The notes under the pieces: model-generated | Database searches by the model: none | Seen by the model: only the letters and a program-made list of their open reading frames with translations | Told to the model about the DNA's origin: nothing | Made by a program: the position numbers and the translations under genes | Assembly (NCBI GenBank): GCA_964434735.1 | Contig: CAYSWK010000044.1 | Span: 1-6,394 of the forward strand | Direction of reading: 5' to 3' | From: CAYSWK01 sp964434735 | GTDB taxonomy: Archaea > Micrarchaeota > Micrarchaeia > Anstonellales > Bilamarchaeaceae | DNA length: 6,394 bases | In this document: positions 1 through 5,937 of the stretch, in pieces | How positions within the stretch are numbered: position 1 is the first letter of the stretch | Layout of the letters: the number at the start of each line of letters is the position of its first letter

Positions 1-1436
<1,436 letters not shown>

Positions 1437-1440
1437 TATT

Positions 1441-1446
1441 TCACCT
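1441..1446 (-). promoter_or_regulatory. Ribosome binding site of EF-2
   Basis: AGGTGA on the minus strand matches the archaeal anti-Shine-Dalgarno sequence and lies four bases before the ATG at 1436. It fixes the EF-2 start. Confidence 0.85.
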
Positions 1447-1463
1447 AAGTAAACAGTTTTTGC

Positions 1464-1496
1464 ATTCTCATAAAACCTGAATAACTCTACGAGAAT
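1464..1496 (-). promoter_or_regulatory. Possible hairpin in the EF-2 mRNA leader
   Basis: ATTCTC and GAGAAT form a perfect 6-bp inverted repeat with a 21-base loop. It would lie at the very 5' end of the EF-2 transcript if transcription starts about 1499. The stem is short with a long loop, so it may be chance. Confidence 0.3.
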
Positions 1497-1517
1497 TATA
1501 AGGTTGAATTTAGACGG

Positions 1518-1531
1518 AAATATATATAAAG
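1518..1531 (-). promoter_or_regulatory. TATA box of EF-2
   Basis: The minus strand reads CTTTATATATATTT, a strong archaeal TATA element with a purine-rich stretch upstream (TGGAAG). Its centre is about 90 bases before the EF-2 ATG, so transcription should start near 1499 and give a leader of about 60 bases. The element is nearly symmetrical and could also work towards the protease gene, though the distance to its start fits less well. Confidence 0.65.
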
Positions 1532-1561
1532 ACTTCCAGAAAAGATGCAAAAGGAATCCAA

Positions 1562-1580
1562 AATTAATTAATTAATTAAT
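1562..1580. repeat. Short tandem repeat (AATT)4AAT
   Basis: A 19-base self-complementary AATT tandem repeat sits in the divergent region between EF-2 and the protease gene, 33 bases upstream of the protease GTG start. It may act as an AT-rich promoter element or be a slippage repeat. No known motif is recognised. Confidence 0.8.
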
Positions 1581-1612
1581 CGGGCTAAAAAAACATAAAA
1601 CGAGATTATTTA

Positions 1613-2275
1613 GTGGTAAATGGTGTCTTTTTAAATAGAATTGAGGCTAATACTCTTGTGCGAATGCTCTTTTCAAGAAAAATCAAAGTGCCTCCTGAAA
1701 AGGTACGAACATTACAAGCAAGGCTAGCTGCTGCCAAAGACGTGCATGACCGAGTAAAAATTCTTGCAAATGAAGCGGGCCTTGAAACCCCTAACGTGCG
1801 AGAAGCAGGAAACGTTAATTTAATTGCATATGCTGAGCCATATGATTATGGAGGGTATGACAAGGACGATGGCTCAAGAGGAAGAATTTGCATTTCTGAT
1901 ACGTTTGAAAAATTATCTCGTTCAGTTCAAGACGCCATTCTTGCACATGAACTCGGGCATTTGACTCCCGTAAACCGTTGGATGGTGAAAATCCAAACTG
2001 CATTGCGAATCTGCTCGTGTGGATTTTTTGCAAGCGGATGTATGACGCCGACAGAATCAATAGGCGTATTTGGAATTGCAATTACGGGATATGCAATGAT
2101 CAAATTCCTCGAAAGAAGAATAGAATATCATGCCGATGAATTTTCTGCACATTTACTTGGAGGGGAAGGAATAATAGAAACACTCAACTTAGGAAAATAT
2201 ATGCGGATGCGTTCAACTCCATCGTTTGACGCACGAATACAAAGAATTGTAAGACTTTTTTCTGAAGAAGAATAA
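1613..2275 (+). CDS. Small M48-family (HtpX/Ste24-like) zinc metalloprotease
   Basis: This is a 220-residue peptidase with the M48 signature: HELGH at 112-116 (zinc ligands H112 and H116, catalytic E113) and EYHAD at 171-175, where E171 is the expected third zinc ligand and D175 the conserved partner. STPSFDARI (201-209) matches the STHPPLEERI-like tail motif of HtpX. HtpX proteins degrade misfolded membrane proteins. Unlike standard HtpX (about 280-300 residues) it lacks the two N-terminal membrane helices; only two weakly hydrophobic stretches (about 129-144 and 150-166) lie between the zinc motifs. The start is uncertain: GTG 1613 has no clear ribosome binding site, and ATG 1664 (residue 18) would leave all motifs intact. 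A stop codon at 1586-1588 excludes much longer versions. The gene lies opposite to the str genes on both sides. Family is secure, substrate unknown. Confidence 0.88.
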   Translation: MVNGVFLNRIEANTLVRMLFSRKIKVPPEKVRTLQARLAAAKDVHDRVKILANEAGLETPNVREAGNVNLIAYAEPYDYGGYDKDDGSRGRICISDTFEKLSRSVQDAILAHELGHLTPVNRWMVKIQTALRICSCGFFASGCMTPTESIGVFGIAITGYAMIKFLERRIEYHADEFSAHLLGGEGIIETLNLGKYMRMRSTPSFDARIQRIVRLFSEEE

Positions 2276-2298
2276 GAAAAGGAAAATAAAAAATAAAA
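2276..2298 (-). terminator. Oligo-T terminator of the rps12-rps7 operon
   Basis: Directly after the rps7 stop the minus strand reads TTTTATTTTTTATTTTCC, the T-rich type of intrinsic archaeal terminator without a needed hairpin. It fills the gap to the convergent protease gene. Confidence 0.65.
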
Positions 2299-2904
2299 CT
2301 AACGTGCTGATCGAGCCATACGTTCTGTCTCGTCTCGCTTTTTCATTGCGTATGAGGTCTGGACATCGCCCTTTCCTGTTGCAATGATTTCTTTTGCGAG
2401 TGATTCTTCCAAACGAGTTGCCTTGTTGAAGCTACCGATGATTGCGGCAAGAGTAATGTTTCTCAATGCCATGTCAAGTCTTCGAGTTGCTGACAAATCA
2501 ACTGCAATCTGGTAAGATACACCACCGTGTGAAACACGCGTTGTGTCTTCACGGGGAGCAGAGTTTTCAAGTGCACGAATAAGAACCTGAACAGGGTTTT
2601 CCTTTGTCTGTTCTGCAACGATCTTGAATGCACCTTCAACAATACCAAGGACACGGAGTTTCTTTCCCTGAAGTTTTCCACCGGTTCGAATAACCTTACC
2701 TGAGGTTTTTTCACCCGTTCCACCGCGCATGAGCTTGTTTGCAAGTCTTTCAACGATGTTGACGCTCATTTTACCCAAAGGCTTTTTTGCATGTCTTCCT
2801 GATGTATGGGGAATTGCAATGCTCTTGAGTGAAACCACTTGAGCCAAAGACTTGTCCTTGATCTCAATGCCTTCGACTTCGTATTTACCGAATAATTTAT
2901 CCAT
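2299..2904 (-). CDS. rps7: 30S ribosomal protein S7 (uS7), archaeal type
   Basis: S7 binds the 3' major domain of 16S rRNA, nucleates head assembly and contacts the E-site tRNA. The 201-residue product has the usual archaeal length. Recognisable blocks: SGRHAKKPLGKMSVNIVERL with NKLMRGG (about 35-62), NPVQVLIRALENSAPREDTT (about 103-122), VSYQIAVDLSATRRLDMALR and the C-terminal SYAMKKRDETERMARSAR, which matches the archaeal/eukaryal ending. It starts 13 bases after the rps12 stop with AGGGTG five bases before its ATG, so both genes are one operon. The gene is followed by a T-rich terminator rather than by EF-2, the usual next gene. Compared with its S12 partner the sequence is conventional. 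Confidence 0.97.
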   Translation of the reverse strand: MDKLFGKYEVEGIEIKDKSLAQVVSLKSIAIPHTSGRHAKKPLGKMSVNIVERLANKLMRGGTGEKTSGKVIRTGGKLQGKKLRVLGIVEGAFKIVAEQTKENPVQVLIRALENSAPREDTTRVSHGGVSYQIAVDLSATRRLDMALRNITLAAIIGSFNKATRLEESLAKEIIATGKGDVQTSYAMKKRDETERMARSAR

Positions 2905-2909
2905 ATGAA

Positions 2910-2915
2910 CACCCT
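2910..2915 (-). promoter_or_regulatory. Ribosome binding site of rps7
   Basis: AGGGTG on the minus strand lies in the 13-base gap between rps12 and rps7, five bases before the rps7 ATG. It supports this start and separate translation initiation inside the operon. Confidence 0.7.
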
Positions 2916-2917
2916 AA

Positions 2918-3346
2918 CTAACGCTTGGCCTTCTCCTTCTTGCCTTTTCTAAGCATCTGAAGGTCAATGCCGTTTACCGAAACAACCTTGTATCGGATAC
3001 CGGGCATAGAACCCATCTGTCCACGTTGTGAACCACCAAGACCTGCCAATATGACTTCATCATGTTCATCGATGTAGTTGATTGCCTTGTTCCTGACTGC
3101 GTGTGCAGTTACGACTCTTCCGTTCTTGATGAGCTGTACCTTGACACACTTGATAAGCCCTGAGTGGGGCTGCTTTTGTTCAAGGACGACTTTTTCAACG
3201 ACAATTCCCTTTGCCTGTGGAGCTGCCTTGAGTGGGTCGAACTTCTTTTTGAGATCAAGTGTCTTTCTCTTGAAACGCTTTGAAAGCCATCGTTGCGACT
3301 TTCGCTTCCTGTTAAGATTTCTTCCTGCGAATTCTCCGTTACTCAT
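2918..3346 (-). CDS. rps12: 30S ribosomal protein S12 (uS12), divergent in decoding loops
   Basis: S12 sits at the decoding centre and shapes tRNA selection. The 142 residues show the archaeal S12 frame: a basic N-terminus with QRW (18-20), FDPLKAAPQAKGIVVEKV (36-53), CVKVQLIKNGRVVTA (67-81), NYIDEHDEVILAGLGGS (90-106), PGIRYKVVSVNGIDL (115-129) and a basic tail. The near-universal PNSA(I/L)RKC is PHSGLIKC here (60-67), the FVPGDGA loop is HAVRNKA (82-88), and the D(L/I)PG motif is SMPG (113-116). The Pro and Ser of the first loop (P60, S62) are kept. The start is set by GGTGA four bases upstream. It is the first gene of the rps12-rps7 operon; nusA and L30e, often upstream in archaea, are absent. 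The frame is intact and expressed-looking, so I read this as a real, divergent S12. Confidence 0.97.
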   Translation of the reverse strand: MSNGEFAGRNLNRKRKSQRWLSKRFKRKTLDLKKKFDPLKAAPQAKGIVVEKVVLEQKQPHSGLIKCVKVQLIKNGRVVTAHAVRNKAINYIDEHDEVILAGLGGSQRGQMGSMPGIRYKVVSVNGIDLQMLRKGKKEKAKR

Positions 3347-3350
3347 TCAT

Positions 3351-3355
3351 TCACC
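3351..3355 (-). promoter_or_regulatory. Ribosome binding site of rps12
   Basis: GGTGA lies four bases before the rps12 ATG at 3346, the same spacing as in EF-2. A second, out-of-frame ATG (3350-3348) follows the motif at once and would encode only three residues before TAA, so 3346 is the real start. Confidence 0.8.
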
Positions 3356-3382
3356 GTTGTAAATATTCAATACTACCCTTAA

Positions 3383-3397
3383 AGCATCGTAAATGCT
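3383..3397 (-). promoter_or_regulatory. Small hairpin in the rps12 mRNA leader
   Basis: AGCAT and ATGCT form a 5-bp stem with a 5-base loop near the predicted 5' end of the operon transcript. It could be a binding site for feedback control by a ribosomal protein, but resemblance to the S7 or S12 rRNA site is not evident. Chance is possible. Confidence 0.3.
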
Positions 3398-3429
3398 ACA
3401 AGTAGACGGGAAGAATTGTAAGAAGAAGT

Positions 3430-3440
3430 GTTTATAAGGC
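3430..3440 (-). promoter_or_regulatory. TATA box of the rps12-rps7 operon
   Basis: The minus strand reads GCCTTATAAAC. Its centre is about 88 bases before the rps12 ATG, predicting a start near 3407 and a leader of about 60 bases. The plus strand (GTTTATAAGGC) also resembles a TATA box, so divergent use towards the tRNA is possible. Confidence 0.6.
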
Positions 3441-3487
3441 TTGAGTAGTCCGTCAGAGGCCACAATGCGGGATTCTGGGAAGAGGTA
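3441..3487. other. Intergenic stretch with no recognised element
   Basis: Between the rps12 promoter and the tRNA promoter I see no open frame, no C/D box sRNA motifs and no repeat. It is less AT-rich than its surroundings (it includes CCGTCAGAGGCC and GCGGG), so a small RNA cannot be excluded. The wider 3347-3767 interval has no protein gene; it holds the rps12 leader and promoter, this stretch, and the tRNA with its flanking stems. Confidence 0.4.
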
Positions 3488-3499
3488 TTTTAAATATAA
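3488..3499 (+). promoter_or_regulatory. Probable TATA box of the tRNA-Ile transcript
   Basis: TTTTAAATATAA is the best plus-strand TATA element before the tRNA. At the usual archaeal distance transcription would start near 3521, just before the left arm of the flanking stem (3524), giving a pre-tRNA leader of about 47 bases. No TATA box lies about 26 bases before position 1 of the tRNA, so the tRNA is not leaderless. Confidence 0.55.
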
Positions 3500-3567
3500 C
3501 GATTATGAATATAGTTTGCATTTGGTTTCCTACTCGAAACCCGAGACAGGGGACTGAAAACCGATAT

Positions 3568-3667
3568 GGACCCGTAGCTCAGCTCGGTAGAGCGTTCGAC
3601 TGATATAAACTTTTCAAGTTAATTTTCAGACATCGAAAGGTCCTGAGTTCAAATCTCAGCGGGCCCA
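3568..3667 (+). tRNA. tRNA-Ile (GAU anticodon) with an intron
   Basis: The mature 74-base tRNA folds cleanly: acceptor 3568-3574 with 3660-3666, T8 A9, D stem GCTC/GAGC with G18 G19 in the loop, anticodon stem TTCGA (3595-3599) with TCGAA (3633-3637), spliced loop CTGATAA with anticodon GAT at 3602-3604, variable loop AGGTC, T stem CTGAG/CTCAG with loop TTCAAAT, discriminator A73 at 3667. G15-C48 is kept. The sequence matches archaeal tRNA-Ile(GAU), which usually starts GGGCCCG. Here it is GGACCCG, leaving an A3-C70 mismatch in the acceptor stem. CCA is not encoded. G26 (3594) is the position that Trm1 dimethylates, and a trm1 gene lies in this window. Confidence 0.95.
3606..3631 (+). other. 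tRNA intron, 26 bases, with bulge-helix-bulge
   Basis: The intron lies between positions 37 and 38, the canonical archaeal site. A complete bulge-helix-bulge is visible: the anticodon stem, a 4-bp central helix CTGA (3600-3603) with TCAG (3626-3629), a 3-base 5' bulge TA|T (3604-3606) and a 3-base 3' bulge AC|A (3630-3632), cut between second and third bases. Beyond it AACTT and AAGTT can form an intron hairpin. This is the substrate of the archaeal splicing endonuclease EndA; its gene is not in the window. Confidence 0.92.
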
Positions 3668-3767
3668 AATTCTAATCACCTTATCATCTCCAGTTTTCGG
3701 TTCCGAGTTTCGTTGATCTTTTCGTGTTGTGAGTTACGAGTTTTGAGTAAAACCTTACCAATTCAAG

Positions 3768-4343
3768 ATGATTAAAAAGAGAGCGGAAGTAACTTCTTAT
3801 GTGGAATCTGACGAAGTCATTGTAAGTAAGGAAATGCTCAAGTCAATAGGCGGTGAAACGCGTATTGCTATTCTTAAGGCACTTAAGGAGAGACAAAAAA
3901 CCCAAAGCGAACTTGCACAGGAATTGAAGCTTTCTCCAGCAACCATCCTTGAGCACATGGCAAACCTGGAAAAAGCAGGACTTATTGAACTCAACCCAGA
4001 ATACAACGAAAGGAAATGGAAATATTACCGATTGACAAAAACCGCCCGGCCGATGGTTGAAGGAAGAAAAATGAGCATCATGATTCTTCTTACGACTGGA
4101 TCTGCACTTATAACGGGCGGACTTATTGTACTAAATCTAATGAATAGGTCTACATATACAAGTACACAAACCGGGCAGCCTATAGGCGGCGGAGGTACAC
4201 ACATTTCTAATTCACTTTCAGGCTTAGAAGGTCAAACCCAGGCAACACTTGGAATTGCCGCATTTGTAATGATTTTAATAACACTTATTTTAGCGTGTGG
4301 AGTACTTATCACTCACGTGCTCAATAAAAAAAGAAAAAATTAA
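3768..4343 (+). CDS. Membrane-anchored ArsR-like winged-helix regulator
   Basis: The 191-residue protein has an N-terminal winged helix-turn-helix domain (about 22-98): MLKSIGGETRIAILKALKE, the helix pair KTQSELAQELKLSPATILEHMANLEKAGLI, and a wing NERKWKYYRLT. This is the ArsR-like pattern common in archaeal regulators. Two membrane segments follow (about 103-125 and 160-185) joined by a Ser/Thr/Gly-rich outside loop (126-158), and a short Lys/Arg tail stays in the cytoplasm. The DNA-binding domain would thus be held at the inner face of the membrane. No metal-binding cysteines of the classical ArsR type are visible. ATG 3768 has no ribosome binding site; the right arm of the tRNA stem ends 13 bases upstream, so read-through from the tRNA promoter is possible. 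Its stop overlaps the stop of the opposing membrane protein gene. Targets are unknown. Confidence 0.85.
   Translation: MIKKRAEVTSYVESDEVIVSKEMLKSIGGETRIAILKALKERQKTQSELAQELKLSPATILEHMANLEKAGLIELNPEYNERKWKYYRLTKTARPMVEGRKMSIMILLTTGSALITGGLIVLNLMNRSTYTSTQTGQPIGGGGTHISNSLSGLEGQTQATLGIAAFVMILITLILACGVLITHVLNKKRKN
4326..4339 (-). terminator. Oligo-T terminator inside the opposing gene's Lys-rich tail
   Basis: Directly after the stop of the minus-strand membrane protein gene (4340-4342) the strand reads T6-C-T7. The same bases encode the KKKRK end of the winged-helix regulator. It is a plausible archaeal oligo-T terminator placed within a convergent coding end. Confidence 0.55.
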
Positions 4344-5509
4344 TAATAGAGATACGGTGGGTTCAAGAGGTTTGCAATCCCTGCGCCAAGCAAACACGCA
4401 ACGGGGACAAGAATTAAACAAAACCCGACAAAAATAAGCGTGCAAAGAAGCGCCTTATCAGTGTTGCGTTTATGCAAGAACACAAGCGTTGATGCAACAA
4501 ACCAGGCAACCAAAAACGAGACAAACGCAAGCTTGCCGTCTATCCCCGTAAGCTTAAAGGCAATGGAAAGCGAAACAATTGCTGCCGTAGCGATTGAAAA
4601 TGCAGTTGCACATGCAAACGAGAAAAGAAGCGCATCCGAAGAATTTTCTTTAATCAACGTTTGATCTGCTTTGTTCTTATCACTCTTAAAAACAAAGAAG
4701 AGGCACGTACCAACAATTGCAAAAACAGTCAATAATTCAGGAAGATAAAGGCCAAATCCTTCTTTTGAGTAGGTTCCTGAAACCTTGAACGATTCGCCTG
4801 CAAGCAGGATACTCTTTTGCTTTACCACTCCTCCTGAATACCGGGAATATGAATAATAACTTGAGGCAAGCGAACTTGAAATCTGCGTGCCAGAACTGCT
4901 TGTTGCCATCAATTCATTCTGAGTTTTAAGGTAGTTTGCTGAACTTCCACCATCCTTTAAATGTAAATCTTGGTCAACGTTTACTGCTACGCGTGAATTA
5001 TAAACGTCGAATGAATACGTTGGAGTTACAAAATCAAACGACTTTGCAAGTACTCCGTCTTTTACGTATCCAAATGAACGGTAGAATACAAGTACGCTTG
5101 CGGTTTGGCCTTTGGATACTGGTTGAGGAAGCTTAATAGAGTAGGTATTTCCTTGAGTATTTTCAAATTCTGCCGAAACGAATTCCGAAGTAGTATAGCA
5201 CGAAGAAGGATACGATTCACGGCACCTTTCTTTATTGACACGTACAAATGCATTGATGATTTTGATATTTTCTCCAGGTATGGATAACTCAATATGATCC
5301 TGCGATGTTGAGCCATCATTGGCATAATCAAGGCTCAAAACAACCGTTGCCAAACCCCGCTCATCAAGCACTACTGAATAGTATGCTTGAGTTGATTTAG
5401 TTGTTGAATCATAATAATCGTAAAAAGGCGTTGTTGCAAACAGGTTTGCACCCAAAAAACAAAACACCAGTAATCCCATAAACAATTTTGTAATGCTGTT
5501 CATGGACAT
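4340..5509 (-). CDS. Secreted-domain membrane protein with four C-terminal helices, unknown function
   Basis: I do not recognise the family. The 389 residues begin with a signal peptide (M3 to about A25: basic N-end, hydrophobic LFMGLLVFCFLGANLFA). Residues about 26-253 form a beta-rich, Tyr/Ser/Thr-rich domain predicted outside the cell, with two cysteines (C96, C104) close enough for a disulphide. Four membrane helices follow at about 254-274, 293-318, 326-345 and 353-381; the loops KSDKNK and HKRNTDK face the cytoplasm by the positive-inside rule, leaving the short NPPYLYY end outside. Two start codons are possible, ATG 5509 and ATG 5503; the TATA box is about 26 bases before 5503, favouring a leaderless transcript starting at M3. 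Its stop overlaps that of the membrane-anchored regulator, suggesting a sensor and regulator pair, but this is inference from position alone. Confidence 0.8.
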   Translation of the reverse strand: MSMNSITKLFMGLLVFCFLGANLFATTPFYDYYDSTTKSTQAYYSVVLDERGLATVVLSLDYANDGSTSQDHIELSIPGENIKIINAFVRVNKERCRESYPSSCYTTSEFVSAEFENTQGNTYSIKLPQPVSKGQTASVLVFYRSFGYVKDGVLAKSFDFVTPTYSFDVYNSRVAVNVDQDLHLKDGGSSANYLKTQNELMATSSSGTQISSSLASSYYSYSRYSGGVVKQKSILLAGESFKVSGTYSKEGFGLYLPELLTVFAIVGTCLFFVFKSDKNKADQTLIKENSSDALLFSFACATAFSIATAAIVSLSIAFKLTGIDGKLAFVSFLVAWFVASTLVFLHKRNTDKALLCTLIFVGFCLILVPVACLLGAGIANLLNPPYLYY

Positions 5510-5510
5510 A

Positions 5511-5533
5511 TACTATATGCATCCGGGATATAT
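5511..5533. promoter_or_regulatory. Overlapping divergent TATA boxes
   Basis: Only 35 bases separate the divergent starts 5509 (-) and 5545 (+). The minus strand holds TTATATAT (5533-5526), centred about 26 bases before ATG 5503. The plus strand holds TACTATATGC (5511-5520), centred about 29 bases before ATG 5545. Both distances fit leaderless archaeal transcription, and neither gene shows a clear ribosome binding site. The two promoters interleave, so they may compete for TBP. Confidence 0.55.
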
Positions 5534-5544
5534 AAGGAAAAGAA

Positions 5545-5937
5545 ATGATTTGGAAAAAACCAAACAGACATAAAGACGTCTTTTTTAATATTGCCAATGA
5601 AGGAATGAGTATGGGCCGAATTGGAAAATATTTAAACGAACGAAACGTAAGCGAACCGGTTGAACTTCTTTTCTATGAAGTGGTAAAAAAAGACGGAAAA
5701 ATCGTGCTTAAGCCACTCAAAAAACTGACTTCAAAAGTACCTATGTCCGTCATAAAGGCAGTACTTGACCATACCATTTCAAATTCGTTTTATGATCGGC
5801 TGATAAATGACTTGAAAGCACGGGACGTCAAGGATGGAACTACGATTCAATTACGCGCAAAGTTTGCAAAATCGCACGTTGAGATAAGCCCCGAATTCAA
5901 AGGAATCATGAAATTGTGCGAAGTGGATGTGCGCTAG
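5545..5937 (+). CDS. Hypothetical protein, 130 residues, basic
   Basis: I do not recognise this protein. It is soluble, with no signal peptide or membrane segment, rich in Lys and Arg, and looks mixed alpha/beta: MGRIGKYLNERNVSEPVELLFYEVV (about 23-47) resembles a helix followed by a strand, VPMSVIKAVLDHTISNSFYDRLINDL (about 66-91) a helix pair, and TTIQLRAKFAKSHVEISPEF (about 99-118) strands. No zinc ligands or nucleotide-binding motifs are seen. ATG 5545 follows a TATA box at leaderless distance, supporting this start. It is divergent from the secreted-domain membrane protein and overlaps the trm1 stop by four bases. A role in RNA binding would fit the charge and the neighbour, but nothing in the sequence shows it. 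Confidence 0.75.
   Translation: MIWKKPNRHKDVFFNIANEGMSMGRIGKYLNERNVSEPVELLFYEVVKKDGKIVLKPLKKLTSKVPMSVIKAVLDHTISNSFYDRLINDLKARDVKDGTTIQLRAKFAKSHVEISPEFKGIMKLCEVDVR

Larger units (their letters stand above)
3524..3754 (+). repeat. Nested long-range inverted repeats enclosing the tRNA
   Basis: Two sets of complementary segments flank the tRNA in nested order. Outer stem: GGTTT (3524-3528) with AAACC (3750-3754) and TACTCGAAAC (3531-3540) with GTTTTGAGTA (3740-3749), 15 pairs including one G-U, with a 2-base bulge. Inner stem: GGGACTGAAAAC (3550-3561) with GTTTTCGGTTCC (3693-3704), 12 unbroken pairs including two G-U. Between them are 9 bases on the left and 35 on the right. An alternative register pairs 3535-3556 with 3691-3712 at 19 of 22 positions. 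If formed, the tRNA sits at the tip of a long rod. Each outer arm can also fold on itself (GGTTTC/GAAACC at 3524-3541; GTTTT/AAAAC at 3740-3753). The pairing is seen directly; that it forms in RNA is inferred. Confidence 0.6.

Noticed and set aside
2463..3362. Open frames overlapping rps7 and rps12 (2463-2753 minus, 3078-3362 plus)
   Set aside because: They are out-of-frame shadows of clearly recognised ribosomal proteins.
3430..3440. This TATA box as the tRNA promoter
   Set aside because: It lies about 130 bases before the tRNA, while 3488-3499 is closer and predicts a start at the edge of the stem; it fits rps12 better.
3568..3667. tRNA-Ile as a decayed pseudogene or an integration site
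   Set aside because: All stems but one pair and all tertiary positions are intact, the intron has a perfect splicing motif, and no copy of the tRNA 3' end occurs elsewhere in the window.
3524..3754. Flanking inverted repeats as ends of a mobile element
   Set aside because: No target-site duplication or transposase is seen, and the interior is a functional tRNA; a miniature element cannot be fully excluded without other copies.
3441..3767. SRP RNA, RNase P RNA, 5S rRNA or C/D box sRNA around the tRNA
   Set aside because: I looked for the SRP helix 8 motif, RNase P conserved blocks, 5S motifs and RUGAUGA/CUGA boxes and saw no convincing match.
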